Assembly: GCF_020379485.1 (NCBI RefSeq)
Contig: NC_063452.1
Span: forward strand, 51,832,439-51,896,438
DNA: 64,000 nucleotides
Direction: 5' to 3'
Source: Brassica napus
Lineage: Eukaryota > Streptophyta > Magnoliopsida > Brassicales > Brassicaceae
Shown here: piece after piece, positions 11,628 through 22,875 of the stretch
Numbering within the stretch: the first letter of the stretch is position 1
How the letters are laid out: each line of letters starts with the position of its first letter
Position numbers and translations under genes: made by a program
Notes under the pieces: model-generated
Database searches by the model: none
Told to the model about the DNA's origin: nothing
The model's input: the letters and a program-made list of their open reading frames with translations, nothing else

Positions 11628-13400
11628 ATGAACAATTTGAAGAAAAAAGGAAAACTTTTGTCCATTGCCAAAGGTTGCGAAGTAGAAGTCTCTCTTAAAG
11701 AAGATGGGTTCAAAGGTTCTTGGTTTAGAGCTATCCTCGAGCAAAATCTGACGAGAGTGAAAGGGGAAAAGCTTCAGGTTTGTTACAAAACTTTTCTCAA
11801 CGAAGACGGTGTAAATCCTTACAAGGAAACTATTGAAAGATGTTTTATTCGGCCGGTTCCGCTAGAATGTTTGAATGAGGGTGTCGTATTCAAGGAAGGG
11901 TCGGTGGTGGATGCTTATTTTAGTGATGGTTGGTGGACTGTTGTTATCGCAGTTGAAAGGCAGATGGTAGTTTTTTGGTTTACTTTGATGATCCGCCAGA
12001 CATAATGAGATTCAACAGAAGCCAACTGAGACCTCATGTTGTTTGGACCGGCTGTGAATGGGTCAAAAGCAAAAACAAGTTATTATTTTCTTTGTATCTT
12101 TTAAGTTCTAAAATTTTGAATTGTTGAGGGCTTTAACTTATATATAATTGTTTTGGAAGTGAAGGTATTGAATCAACACATGTTTAGAAAAGGGAAGTTG
12201 GTGAAAATGACTCGTAAAATTAGTGAAAGTAAAGTTATTTGGGTCCGAGCATTAGTAATTACAGAGATTCAAGTGGGTGATAGAAAAAAAATTTATGATC
12301 AAAAGATGTACAAGCTCACAGAATTTGAGTGATGAAGTGGAAGGAAAACATACAATAGTTGATATTTGCAAAATCAGAACATCTCTTCCTCGAAATCTTT
12401 GTGCACAGTACAGTCTGAACGACTTTGTTGAAGTGTTTGTTACACATGGGTTGCGCAAAGCTCGAGTGATGGAAATTCTCATTGACAACCATTACAAAGT
12501 GTATTTCGAGGCCACAAAAGAGAATGCGGTTTTTAATTACACTGAGATTAGGCTGTCAATGGAGTGGCTAAGTGGTGGTAGTTGGATTCTCGCACATAAG
12601 GTATTTTCTCACACATAAATTGTATTCAATTTTGGTGTAATTAAAAACCTTCCTTCACCATTTTTCAGAGAGAATTTGAAAATAATGCTGCCACACCAAT
12701 CAGATCCGCTCAAGAGAGCCATAGTAACACACTTGTTTTAAAATACAAAAACATGAAACCATAGATATAAGTTTTAAACTATCACCCCTTGTGTGTTGTC
12801 ATAGGCTTATTTTTCTTATCGTTAAACTATATATTTTTACTAATGATCTGTAGGGAGTATACCATTACCTCATGAATCAGATGATATGGTGAATGATGAT
12901 GCCACCGAAATCACATCCTCTCGAGAGAGCCACGGTAACACTTCTGTTTTAGAAGCCACTGAGACTGAAACACAAAACCATGAAACCGTAGATGTAAGTT
13001 TTAAACTATCACCCCTTGTGTGTTGTTATAGGCTTCCTTTTCTTATCGTTAAACTATATGTTTTTACTAATGATGTGTAGGGAGTGGAGTTACCATTACC
13101 TCATGAATCAGATGATACGGTTAAAGATGATGCCACCGAAATCACATTCTCTCGAGAGAGCCACAGTAACACTTCTGTTTTAGATGCCACTGAGACTGAA
13201 ACATAAAACCATGAAACCGTAGATGTAAGCTTTAAACGATCACCCCCCTTGTATGTTGTCATAGGCTTCTTTTTCTTATCGTTAAACTATATGTTTTTAC
13301 TAATGATGTGTAGGGAGTGGAGTTACCATTACCTCACGAATCAGATGATATGATGGATGATGTAGCCACTCCAATCATAGACCCTCAAGAGATACCACGA
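11628..13400 (+). pseudogene. Agenet/DUF724-like chromatin-reader gene, decayed copy (left arm)
   Basis: The frame opening at 11628 begins MNNLKKKGKLLSIAKGCEVE and contains Agenet/Tudor-like modules (GSWFRAILEQ, later DAYFSDGWWT). A second pair continues at about 12175-12610 (FVEVFVTHGLRKARV, KVYFEATKENAVFNYTEIRL). Agenet domains bind modified histones or other ligands, and paired Agenet modules are typical of plant DUF724 proteins. In this copy a small deletion near 11965 breaks the frame that stays open in the right-arm copy. Downstream, 12853-13400 holds tandemly repeated Glu/Thr-rich exons, one with a TAA stop near 13204. It is probably a transposon-carried or transposon-fused gene, not a functional host gene. 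Confidence 0.7.
12853..13400 (+). repeat. Tandemly duplicated exon-plus-intron units of about 230 bp
   Basis: Units starting at the GTAGGGAGT words near 12852, 13078 and 13312 repeat the same short exon (core DDATEIT, then SRESH, NTSVL and ATETET) and the same intron beginning GTAAG. The right arm has the same organisation at about 21030-21500. Unit number and stops differ between arms. Serial exon duplication of this type can lengthen a low-complexity acidic region. Confidence 0.7.
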
Positions 13401-13677
13401 GGTAAAATGTAGATTAGGATTTATAAAAGCCTATAAATAATTTATGAAGACTTATGAATCTATATATTATAATTTATAAATTCCAATAAATAATTTATAA
13501 GAGCATATAAATAGTTTACAAGGGCTTCTAAATCTATATAAATTTTTTATTATTGATGTGGTTCATCAATTTTAGATTGATCTATTATGATTTACAAGTG
13601 TTGATAAACAAAACTTTTATAAGTCATTATAAAACATATCTTTGACATTACCATTTTGAATTGTTTCAGGTCAAACG

Positions 13678-15556
13678 ATGAGCAATTCTAATGATAAGAT
13701 TGCTTTGCCAAAAATAATCTCCGAACCTGGTACAAATAGAGGCGTATTGGAAAGAATTAACAAGCGCTCCAACCTGAAGTTGGTTGGTAAAGTTAAAAAG
13801 GTTTTGGGCAGAGAATTCAAGAAGCTTGAAGATTCATTCTTGGCTCCTGTAATTAAGATGGGAAGGAGGCTTAGCATATGGTGTTTTCGAGGCATTTGAT
13901 TCATCACTTACTCTTAAGGAGAATTTATATAGGCAAGAAGAATTTGTGGTTTTATTTTGGAGAACAACTAATGAGGTTTTCTCTAAGAGAATTCCACTTG
14001 GAAACGGGCCTGCCTTGTATTGTTGACAAAGATGAAGAGTAAGTGGAGACTTCAGAAACAAAAAACAAGAAGAAAGATCCATGGATGAAGAAGAATCAAA
14101 CTTTAAATACTTGCTTAAACTACTTGTGGAAAAGAGTACAAAGTTTACTGCTGATCAAAGATTAAGATTGGGGGAAACAATCCTTGAGGAAGGGATATTA
14201 ATGGCAAGCAATCTAGTGACAAGTATACCAGAAGAGCATCTGCTTAGAGCTAGAAATTTCAAAGAGTTTTGCAAGTATCCCTGGAAGAATTTGGCCTTTG
14301 ATTATTTGCGAAAAGAAGTGGAGAGTTTTACATATACAAAGTTGACGGAGAAAGATCAATATGCGATTTGTGGCTTTATATATCCAATTCAGCTATAGAC
14401 ATTATCTTCTGTGAATCAACTTGGCACGTTCTTTGGTATTAGGGATGATGAAATTCAGTTTCCCTTGTTCTTGCATTGGATAGAAACCAAATCGCTTACT
14501 ATTGAAGAGGTTAACAGATTCGACAAAATGAAGAAGGTAACCTTTTATAATGTTTTATAAAACTGTTTTAATCTTTGTATTCTTCTTTTATCGATTGTTT
14601 AATCATATGCAAATACTTGTCAGGTTGATGTCAAATGTATCCTTGGAGATCCCGAATTGCATAGCGACTTGGTTGAAGATGTTGACAGTGAATTTGGAAG
14701 AGTTGTTGATCTTGTCAAAAGAGAATATCGTTTGAAGAGACAAGATTGGCTTAATGGAAGTGTCGACATTGCCGTTGCTGAAGCTGAAGTGGACGAAAAT
14801 AATCCTGCTCCTGGGATTGGTGCAGTTGATCAAGAAAAGATTGAAATCCTCATTAACAAAGTAGTGTCTCTTGAAAAAAAAGTGAAGTACCTTGAAGATC
14901 TTTTGAACATTCGTGGAGAAACAGTGAAGGTAAACTATTTTATATATTTTTATCGTGTTGTAAATGAAAAGAAAGATTCATATGCATCTAACTTGTAACA
15001 TGAAACTGAGAAGTCAAAAGAAACTGAAGCCGCCACAAACACCAAGGTTTGTTATCTATAACGTCTCCATATTCTTAATACAATGTATCTGTATTCACAT
15101 ATAATTTTTCAGGCAAATGGACAGAATGCCCAATATGAAATTGGTGACACAGATGTTTTACAAACTTATATAGATGCCAAAAGACAGCAAATCGCTAAGA
15201 TTATTGTGTTTTGATATTTTATAAGGCTGCTCTTTAATTCGAAATTGCTAAGTTATTTTTTTGTCTTGTAATATTAGGGAAAGAAGAAAGGTGTAAACCT
15301 TCACGTGAAGTATACCATCAAGTAGAAGATGATACATAAGTCGAACACGGTGCTAAAGAAAATGACACATCAAAAGTCAATGAAGTAAGCTTATTTATAA
15401 CTCTTTATAAACTGAACAACCGTTTTAATTTTATAAATCATTATAATATGTAATTTTTTTTAAATAGGGACAGACACAAGAGGAAGAGGAACACCAAGAA
15501 GAAGATGATACAGAAGTCGATGCAGATGTGGACGACGGTGCTAAAGGAAATGAAAA
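13678..15556 (+). pseudogene. DUF1985-type MULE-associated gene, decayed copy (left arm)
   Basis: Exons starting at 13678 (MSNSNDKIALPK) encode the region called DUF1985 in plant proteins of Ulp1-carrying Mutator-like elements. Its hallmark is a phrase of the type RFSLREFHLxTGLPC, seen in pieces near 13975-14020. Downstream are a helical segment (14081-14398) and a coiled coil (VSLEKKVKYLEDLL, near 14860). The frame is broken: a shift ends the first piece at 13899, a TAA interrupts just after the Glu-rich link near 14040, and a TAG ends the piece at 14398. The right arm keeps longer frames. No C48 protease catalytic core was found. It is therefore a remnant. Confidence 0.7.
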
Positions 15557-15583
15557 CAACCGAGTTGGACCCGCTACTCTAAA
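15557..15583. other. Centre (spacer) of the giant inverted repeat
   Basis: There are 27 bases between the arms. The left arm ends GGAAATGAAAA and the right arm begins TTTTCATTTCC. The spacer has no match across the centre. Confidence 0.8.
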
Positions 15584-15789
15584 TTTTCATTTCCTTTAGT
15601 GTCGTCGTCCGCATCTGCATCGACTTCTGTATCATCTTCTTCTTGGTGTTCCTCTTCCTCTTGTGTCTGTCCCTATTTAAAAAAAAAGATTACATATTTA
15701 TAATGATTTATAAATTTAAAACGGTTGTTCAGTTTATAAAGAGTTATAAATAATCTTACTTCATTGGCTTTTGATGTGTCACATTCTTT

Positions 15790-17470
15790 AGCACCGTGTT
15801 TGACTTATGTATCATCTTCTACTTGATGGTCTACTTCACTGGAGGTCTTAGACCTTTCTTCTTTCCCTAATACTACAAGACAAAAAATTAACCTAGAAAT
15901 TTTGAACTTAATAACAGCCTTATAAAATATCAAAAACACAACAACCTTAGCGATTTGCTGTCCTTTGGCATCTATATAACTTTGTAAAACATCTGTGTCA
16001 CCAATTTCATATTGGGCATTCTGTCCATTTGCCTGAAAAATTATATGTGAATACAAATACATTGTACTAAGAATATGAAGATGTTATAGATAACAAACCT
16101 TGGTTTTTGTGGCGATTTCAGTTTCTTTTGACTTCTCATTTTCATGTTACAAGTTAGAAGCATATGAATCTTTCTTTTCATTTACAACACGTTAAAAATA
16201 TAGAAAATAATTTACCTTCACTGTTTCTCCACGAATGTTCAAAAGATCTTCAAGGTACTTCACGTTTTCTTCAAGAGACACTACTTTGTTAATGAGGAAT
16301 TCAATCTTTTCTTGATCAGTTGCACCAATCCCCGGAGCAGAATTATTTTCGTCTACTTCAGCTTCAGGAACGGCAATGTCGACACTTCCATTAAGCCAAT
16401 CTTGTCTCTTCAAACGATATCCTCTTTTGACAAATTCAACAACTCTTCCAAATTCACTGTCAACATCTTCAACCAAGTCGCTATGCAATTCGGGATCTCC
16501 AAGGATACATTTGACATCAACCTGACAAGTATTTGCATATGATTAAACAATCGATAAAAGAAGAATGCAAAGATTAAAACAATTTTATAAAACATTATAA
16601 AAGGTTATCTTCTCTATTTTGTCGAATCTGTTAACCTCTTCAATAGTAAGCGATTTGGTTTCTATCCAATGCAAGCACAAGGGAAACTGAATTTCATCAT
16701 CCCTAATACCAAAGAACGTGCCTAGTTGATTCACAGAAGATAATGCCCATAGCTGAATTGGATATATAAATCCACAAATCGCATATTGATCTTTCTTCGT
16801 CAACTTTGTATAGGTAAAACTCTTCACTTCTTTTCGTAAATAATCAAAGGCCAAATTCCCCCAAGGATACTTGCAAAATTCTTTGAAATATCTAGCTCTA
16901 AGAATATGCTCTTCTAATATACTTGTCACTAGATTGTTTGCCATTATCCCTTCCACAAAGATTGTAGCCCCCAATCTTAATCTCTGATCAGCAGTAAGCT
17001 ATGTACTATTTTCCACAAGTAGTTTAAGCAAGGTATTTAAAGTTTGATTCTTCTTCATCCATGGATCTTTCTTCTTGTTTTTTTGTTATTGCTGAAGTCT
17101 CCACTTCCTCTTCATCTTTGTCAACAACACAAGGCAGACCCGTTGCCAAGTGGAATTCTCTTAGAGAAAACCTTATTAGCGGTTCTCCAAAAAAAAACCA
17201 CAAATCCTTCTTGCCTATATCAATTCTCCTTAAGAGTAAGTGATGAATCAAATGCCTTGAAAACGCCATATGCTTCTGCCTCCTTCCCATCTTAATTACA
17301 TGAGCCAAGAATGAATTTTCAAGCTTCTTGAATTCTCTGCCTAAAACCTTTTCAACTTTACCAACCAACTTCAGGTTGGAGCACTTGTTAATTCTTTCCA
17401 ATACGCCTCCATTTGTACCAGGTTCAGAGATTCTTTTTGGCAAAGCAATCTTATCATCAGAATTACTCAT
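15790..17470 (-). pseudogene. DUF1985-type MULE-associated gene, better-preserved copy (right arm)
   Basis: The frame opening at 17470 (148 residues) begins MSNSDDKIALPK. It includes AFSRHLIHHLLLRRIDIGKK, then DLWFFFGEPLIRFSLREFHL and TGLPC, the DUF1985 signature, and ends in an acidic linker. The next exons (16585-16974, 16192-16488) give the helical part and the coiled coil VSLEENVKYLEDLL. A final exon continues to about 15805. Compared with the left copy the first exon is intact, but no full coding path to a protease or transposase was found. A promoter-like segment at about 17780-18010, absent from the left arm, may be its original 5' region. Function in the parent transposon is unknown; DUF1985 is usually found joined to Ulp1-like C48 proteases. 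Confidence 0.65.
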
Positions 17471-17600
17471 CGTTTCACCTGAAACAATTCAAAATGGTAA
17501 TGTCAAAGATATGTTTTATAATGACTTATAAAATTTTTGTTTATCAACACTTGTAAATCATAATAGATCAATCTTAAATTGATGAAGCACATCAATAACG

Positions 17601-18410
17601 AAAGAACTAGCAATGAAATATATAGCAAATAACAAAAAAAAATCCTAATATGCTCGATTCCAAGTTACGACATACTAAACCTAAAGGCCACAACCTCTAA
17701 CAAAATTAGTCAAATATTACACTAATATCAATCACACATCTATTTTAGGCACAGCGAAAAGAAGAATCGCCAAGAAGAACCAATAACATTACCGCTGTTA
17801 AGACAAATCGATGGTAATTGAAAACCACCAGTGAAAACTGGTGAAAAGTAGGTTTTTGTAATCAAAGTAATGGAGAACGGCGGAATATAAAAACATACCA
17901 AAAGATGAGTTTGTGGATTTGTATCGGAAGAGACACGAACGAAGGAAGATGATGAAATGTCCCGTCTTTTTACCCTTATATTGTGACGGTTTTATTTCTC
18001 CTTTTACTCTAAGACCCAATTTCGATTATCCATGTTTAAGGCCCATGTATATATATATATATATATATATATTAATGCCTAGAAAACAATACTATGATTT
18101 TATAAACTATTATAGATTTACAAGTTCCTGTAAACTATTTATATTCTTTTATTAATTATGTATCGGCCTTTATAAATTATTATATATGGATTCATAAGTC
18201 TTTATAAATTTATTATTGGCAAAATTTGTAAATCATTTTATACAGATTTATAAATCTTTTTAAATTATTTATAGGGCTTTATATATTACACTAATGAAAA
18301 GATGCAGTGGGGATTATCAAAATTTTCTATAGATTACCTTATAACTAATTTCATAAATCTTTTTCATAAACCCTTATAAGCTCTTTAAATTATTTCTAGG
18401 CCTTTATATA
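17601..18410 (-). promoter_or_regulatory. Possible 5' region of the DUF1985 gene, right arm only
   Basis: This DNA has no partner in the left arm. It has a GC-richer block (about 17760-18030) like a leader or first exon, followed upstream, on the minus strand, by a run of TA repeats (18046-18070) and TTATAAA-rich DNA. A promoter role is inferred from position only. Confidence 0.3.
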
Positions 18411-18509
18411 GAGAAACTACTCAAAATAACTCAAATTATACATGACTAGAATAACTCATAAACTTTTGTATTTACTAGAATAACTCATAAGGCAAACGAA
18501 AATACCAAA

Positions 18510-18848
18510 ATGCCCATTCCTTTTATTATTCACAAAATTGCCACTGAGAATCTGATATTTATTAATAAAGAAATGTTTAATTATTTCCCAAAAAAATTCA
18601 TTTTGCCGTTGAAAGGGTCGTGGGTCGTGTTCTCCAAAGGCGACGAAAGCAAATCAGACCCTTCCTTTTCACTTCCGTCTACGACGACTTCTCCTCCATC
18701 ACAGCAGCCTTCCATTTTGTCAACTCCACCGAGCTCGCCGCCATCTCTGTTGTACAAGAGGAACCCTAAATCCGAGATCACCTCTGACAAATCCAGATTT
18801 AAATCGAAGATAAATGAAAGTGTAAGTCCTGAATCTATGCAATTCTAA
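18510..18848 (+). CDS. Unidentified Ser/Pro-rich open frame inside the Pack-MULE
   Basis: The 112-codon frame has a Ser/Thr/Pro-rich middle (PSSPPSLLYKRNPKSEITSD) and could be part of a captured exon: a GTAAG follows the codons KINES. It shows no domain I recognise. It may belong to the same captured gene as the SRA fragment downstream or to another donor. Whether it is translated is unknown. Confidence 0.25.
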   Translation: MPIPFIIHKIATENLIFINKEMFNYFPKKFILPLKGSWVVFSKGDESKSDPSFSLPSTTTSPPSQQPSILSTPPSSPPSLLYKRNPKSEITSDKSRFKSKINESVSPESMQF

Positions 18849-19102
18849 GTTATTATCACATGTTAAATTTTGAAAACCCTAATTCCCAACACCTCAACAC
18901 TTTACTCACATTCTCAGTTTTTTAGCTTTCCTACGGTAAGATTATGGAATGCTTTTTTGTGCGCCAATGCTATATAAAGGGAATAAGAAAAGGTTGTTGT
19001 CCAAAAGTTGAATTAAACCTTGTGCAGTTATCTTTCGAGATAACTGAATGTTCACTTGATAAACTCTGACGAGAAGTGACACTTTTTATATTTCATATAC
19101 AG

Positions 19103-19488
19103 GTCTTACAACGAAAAAAGATCTGCATATGCCCCTGAAGCAGGAATGAGATATGATGGTGTTTATAGGATTGAGAAGTGCTGGCTAAAAGTTGGAGTGT
19201 AGGTATGTATACAGCTTAACAACCATAATTTTTCACCAGCTATGTCTGTGCAGAGAGTTGATTATTTTCCTGACCTGTTCTTCTGTTTTATATAGGGTTC
19301 TTTTAAGGTCTATTGTTACCTTTTTGTTAGATGTGATAACAAGCCAGCGCCATGGACCAGGTTTCATATAGATCGTCGATTCTTTTATGTTTTCTGTTTG
19401 AGTCTAACGCTGTGGGATATGCTGCAGCGACGAACATGGAGATCGTTCAAGACCTTTGCCTAAGCTTGAGGGCAATAGACATGTTTGA
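19103..19488 (+). pseudogene. Captured SRA/YDG-domain fragment of a VIM/ORTHRUS-type gene
   Basis: Three exons with proper intron borders, 19103-19202, 19296-19360 and 19428-19488, encode pieces SAYAPEAGMRYDGVYRIEKC, GSFKVYCYLFVRCDNKPAPW and DEHGDRSRPLPKLEG. These match the SRA (SET and RING-associated) domain of VIM/ORTHRUS proteins, which bind hemimethylated or methylated cytosine and maintain CG methylation. The first exon ends GTGTAG where the family normally has a Gln codon (CAG), so a C-to-T change created a stop at 19200-19202. The third exon ends in TGA. The PHD and RING parts are absent. It cannot encode a working VIM protein. Confidence 0.75.
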
Positions 19489-20814
19489 GAGAAACGAAAC
19501 TCCGTCATTGGATCAGCGATTTTGATCTTTGGATTATACACTGTGATTTGGGAAAAAGAAAAAGAGGATTCAACTAGAACTGTAGCATGCTCTGAGAAGT
19601 CACCGTTGTTGGTAAACACATACCTTATAAGATGTGACTGATGAAAGTGGAATACTTTTCAATGGATATGGAGCCATTAAAAGATATGGTCCCTATATTT
19701 TTTACGTGTACATTATTTATTAACTTGTAGTATCATTTGGTACATACCTTGTAAAGAAGCTCTGCAACATAAGCTAAAATCATTAGCATTCTAGTGTATA
19801 TATATGGTTCCCTTGTTATTGTTCTTTATAATATACCCTGAATAAATAAGCAAAGCCTTCTTCTACAACTCATGTGCAATCTAAGATTAGCAGCCGCTAG
19901 TATGTTATGTCTATATGAAAATATCTACTTGAATTCATGGAAGCATAACCAAAGAATTTCACTCACTACAGTCACATATTGGTGAGGAATGAAACCTTAT
20001 AACTAAGTTTGAGTATTGACTCTTACCTTAGCTCAAACTCACTAAATAACATTGTTTCTTTGATACATCATTGGGTTCATGTTTCTCCGAACATAAGGAG
20101 TGCAACAAGTGATTAAACCACCATAAAAAAAGGACAACTTGATAATGAATAAAAGAGAAATGAGAGAGATGATGACAACTACAAAAAATTATCTAATTCT
20201 AATCTTAATTAACCTAAAAATAAACCAGATTCGAAATTAATGTAAACCGATCGAAATTGAATATTAAATTAAGTTTGGTTTACATAAACCTAGATTTCCG
20301 TCAGTAAATCTGCCATAACATAAATTAAAAAGTCTGCCACCACATAAACAAAAAGTCTACCAACAATTTAAAGTCGGATATATAAACCTGCCATAAGAAA
20401 ATAAGTCGAACATAATAAAATAAGTTGACCACAAAAATCTACCATTTATAATAAATCTGCTAGCTCACTCGACAGACATATTCCTAAAAATCTGTTTTCT
20501 ATTCAAATCGGACAATTAACTCTGTCGTGGAAATAAATCTGACGTTTCTAAGAAAGTCTGACACCACTTTAACGGTAGATTTTTTTTATACAGATTTTAT
20601 AAACAGACTTATTATTTGACAGATTTATTTTTTTTAAAATAAATCTGCCGTCGATCAAAAGTTAAAGGTATTTTGGTAATATATTTTTTTGTTATAACTA
20701 GAGACAAGGGCAATTTCGACCATAAAAATATTCTAATAATTTTCAAAAAATATGAGTTATTCTAGTAATAACACAATTAATTTGTGTCATTTAAGTAAAC
20801 TTCCCCTTTATATA

Positions 20815-21500
20815 TTACCTTATAACTTATTTCATAAATCTTCAAAAACCCTTATAAGCCTTTCAAAATAATTGTCAAATTTTTTATATAGATTTAGAAG
20901 CCCTTATAAACTATTGATATGCTCTTATAAATTATTTATTGGACTTTATAATTTATAATATATAAATTCATAAGTCTTCATAAATTATTTATAGGCTTTT
21001 ATAAATCCTAATCTACATTTTACCTCGTGGTATCTCTCGAGGGTCAATGATTGGAGTGGCTACATCATCCATCATATCATTTGATTCATGAGGTAATGGT
21101 AACTCCATTCCCTACACATCATTAGTAAAAACATATAGTTTAATGATAAGAAAAAGAAGCCTATGACAACACACAAGGGGGTGATCGTTTAAAGCTTACA
21201 TCTACGGTTTAATGGTTTTGTGTTTCAGTCTCAGTGGCTTCTAAAACAGAAGTGTTACCGTGGCTCTCTCGAGAGGATGTGATTTCGGTGGCATCATCAT
21301 TAACTGTATCATATGATTCATGAGGTAATGGTAACTCCACTCCCTACACATCATTAGTAAAAACATATAGTTTCAAGATAAGAAAAAGAAGCCTATGACA
21401 ACACACAAAGGGGTGATAGTTAAAACTTACATCTACGGTTTCATGGTTTTGTGTTTCAGTCTCAGTGGCTTCTAAAACAGAAGTGTTACCGTGGCTTGAT
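20815..21500 (-). pseudogene. Repeated acidic exons of the Agenet-type gene (right arm)
   Basis: Mirror image of 12853-13565. The TTATAAA-rich intron is followed by units of the repeated Glu/Thr-rich exon. One unit has TAA in place of the Glu codon near 21215, so this arm is also broken. The LTR insertion at 21497 cuts through a further unit. Confidence 0.6.
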
Positions 21501-22420
21501 ATTAGGAGTTTTCAAGGCTCCTAAGACAAATGTTGTAGTATAGTGATTGTCGAACCAGTTCTGAGGGATATCAAAGCACTGAGAATGCAAGTACTCACTT
21601 AATCTAAGTGCAACCAATGATTTAGATGGGTTTTAAGCTATGACTAAAACTAGAAAGCAAATGATACTTTCTTGACTAAGGGAAAAGAGAACTCATGGGC
21701 ATAGGGATTAGACCTTAGGTGATCAAGTATCGAACTAAGGATGGCAAATGATCAATCAAACTATCAACCTTAAGCCTAGACACAATTCTAAACAAGCTCT
21801 ATGTCTAGATGAATGCTCATTTGCTAACATATCTCAAACATCAAATGTCTTTGGTTGAATAATATGAAAGCAATCATTACTAACAAGTCTATTAGCTATC
21901 TTAGCATCTTTAACAACAAATGTCTTTGGCAAAGTATACTAAAAGCCTAGGAGAGTTGTCTCAAGCATTTCATCAAACACCTTTCGGGTGGGAAATGCCT
22001 ATTGATCAACTTTTGAGTGGCCAACTCAGAAGATGCATTAGGAATACTCTACTAGCAAGGAACAAGAATGATCTACACTAAAACATCCTAGAACTAACCT
22101 AATCACCCTTAATCTCCCTAATTCATGAATTCAAAAGGTGATTACTCACTAATCTCCATGATTCCTCTTAAACCCATATTGGATTTCAGATTAATCATGT
22201 AGAGAAATAGATAAGAAATCAACAATAACACAAGAACATAACAATCAAAATCCAAGAGATGAACTTCTCAAGAGAGTTTTTGTGTATTTCTCAATAGATC
22301 CAAAAAATAATCTGCCTTCTGGCTGCCAAGAGTACTTAACTTAGGTTTTTGCAAACTAAAAACAATAAAACAAATGACCAAAAGGCCCCTGAAATAACAT
22401 AAAAATCGTCCAATCAAACA

Positions 22421-22875
22421 CGTGGAGCGACCTAGCATAGTCGCTCCCAGGAGGTCGCTCCCAACGCTTCTTCGTGTCTCGCCCCGTCAAAACGCGAGCG
22501 ACTTGAGCTGGTCGCTCTGGCTGGGAGCGACCTTGGTAGGTCGCTCTGAGGGGTCGCTCCAGGATGCTCGACTTTGGTGTCTCCGGACGAGAGGATGCGA
22601 GCGACCTTGGTGTGTCGCTCCAACAAGTCGCTCCGGACTTCGGGAGCGACCTCAGTGGGTCGCTCTGAGAGGTCGCTCCGGGCTTCATTTTGTGTCGTCT
22701 CGCCATGGAAAAGCGAGCGACCTCGGAGCGTCGCTCTGGCAAGTCGCTCTGAGAAGGGGTGTCTCACGATAGAAACGCGAGCGACCTCTCCATGTCGCTC
22801 TGGCTGGATCGCTACGGGATGTGTGTCACAGCGACTTCACGGCGTCGCTTCGGTGATGTCGCTCTGGTGCGCTGC
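22421..22875. repeat. Array of GAGCGACC / GTCGCTC words inside the Gypsy LTR
   Basis: About 20 copies of GAGCGAC or its complement GTCGCTC occur in 450 bp, in a recurring order: GAGCGACC, seven bases, GTCGCTC, five or six bases, GTCGCTC, then a longer gap. The block is CG-dinucleotide rich in a region otherwise AT-rich. Open frames here on both strands (22356-22963) are by-products of the repeat and are not called as genes. Confidence 0.85.

Larger units (their letters stand above)
10911..15556. repeat. Left arm of a giant inverted repeat
   Basis: This arm is matched in reverse complement by 15584-25695, with a 27-bp centre at 15557-15583. Matching points read directly include the tRNA-like head at 10933 versus 25680, the Agenet open frame at 11628 versus 24986, the DUF1985 frame at 13678 versus 17470 and the coiled-coil frame at 14657 versus 16488. 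Identity is high but imperfect. The left arm is shorter because the right arm received two insertions. Confidence 0.9.
18411..20804. mobile_element. Non-autonomous Mutator-like element (Pack-MULE) carrying a captured gene fragment
   Basis: The 10-base word CCTTTATATA lies immediately on both sides (18401-18410 and 20805-20814). This is a perfect target duplication in the 9-11 bp range of Mutator-like elements. The ends are imperfect inverted repeats: GAGAAACTACTCAAAATAAC at the left, and GGAAGTTTACTTAAATGACA when the right end is read in reverse. The interior has no transposase but does contain spliced-gene fragments (VIM/ORTHRUS-like exons at 19103-19488 and an open frame at 18510-18848). 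A host-gene fragment between MULE ends defines a Pack-MULE. Confidence 0.75.

Noticed and set aside
18040..18075. TA-rich block as a TATA box of a gene
   Set aside because: It is a TA dinucleotide microsatellite. The promoter role of the neighbourhood is only positional inference and is listed with low confidence.
22421..22875. Possible CRISPR-like array because of regularly spaced short repeats
   Set aside because: The words are 7-8 bases with alternating orientation and related spacers, inside an LTR of a plant retrotransposon. Nothing supports CRISPR.
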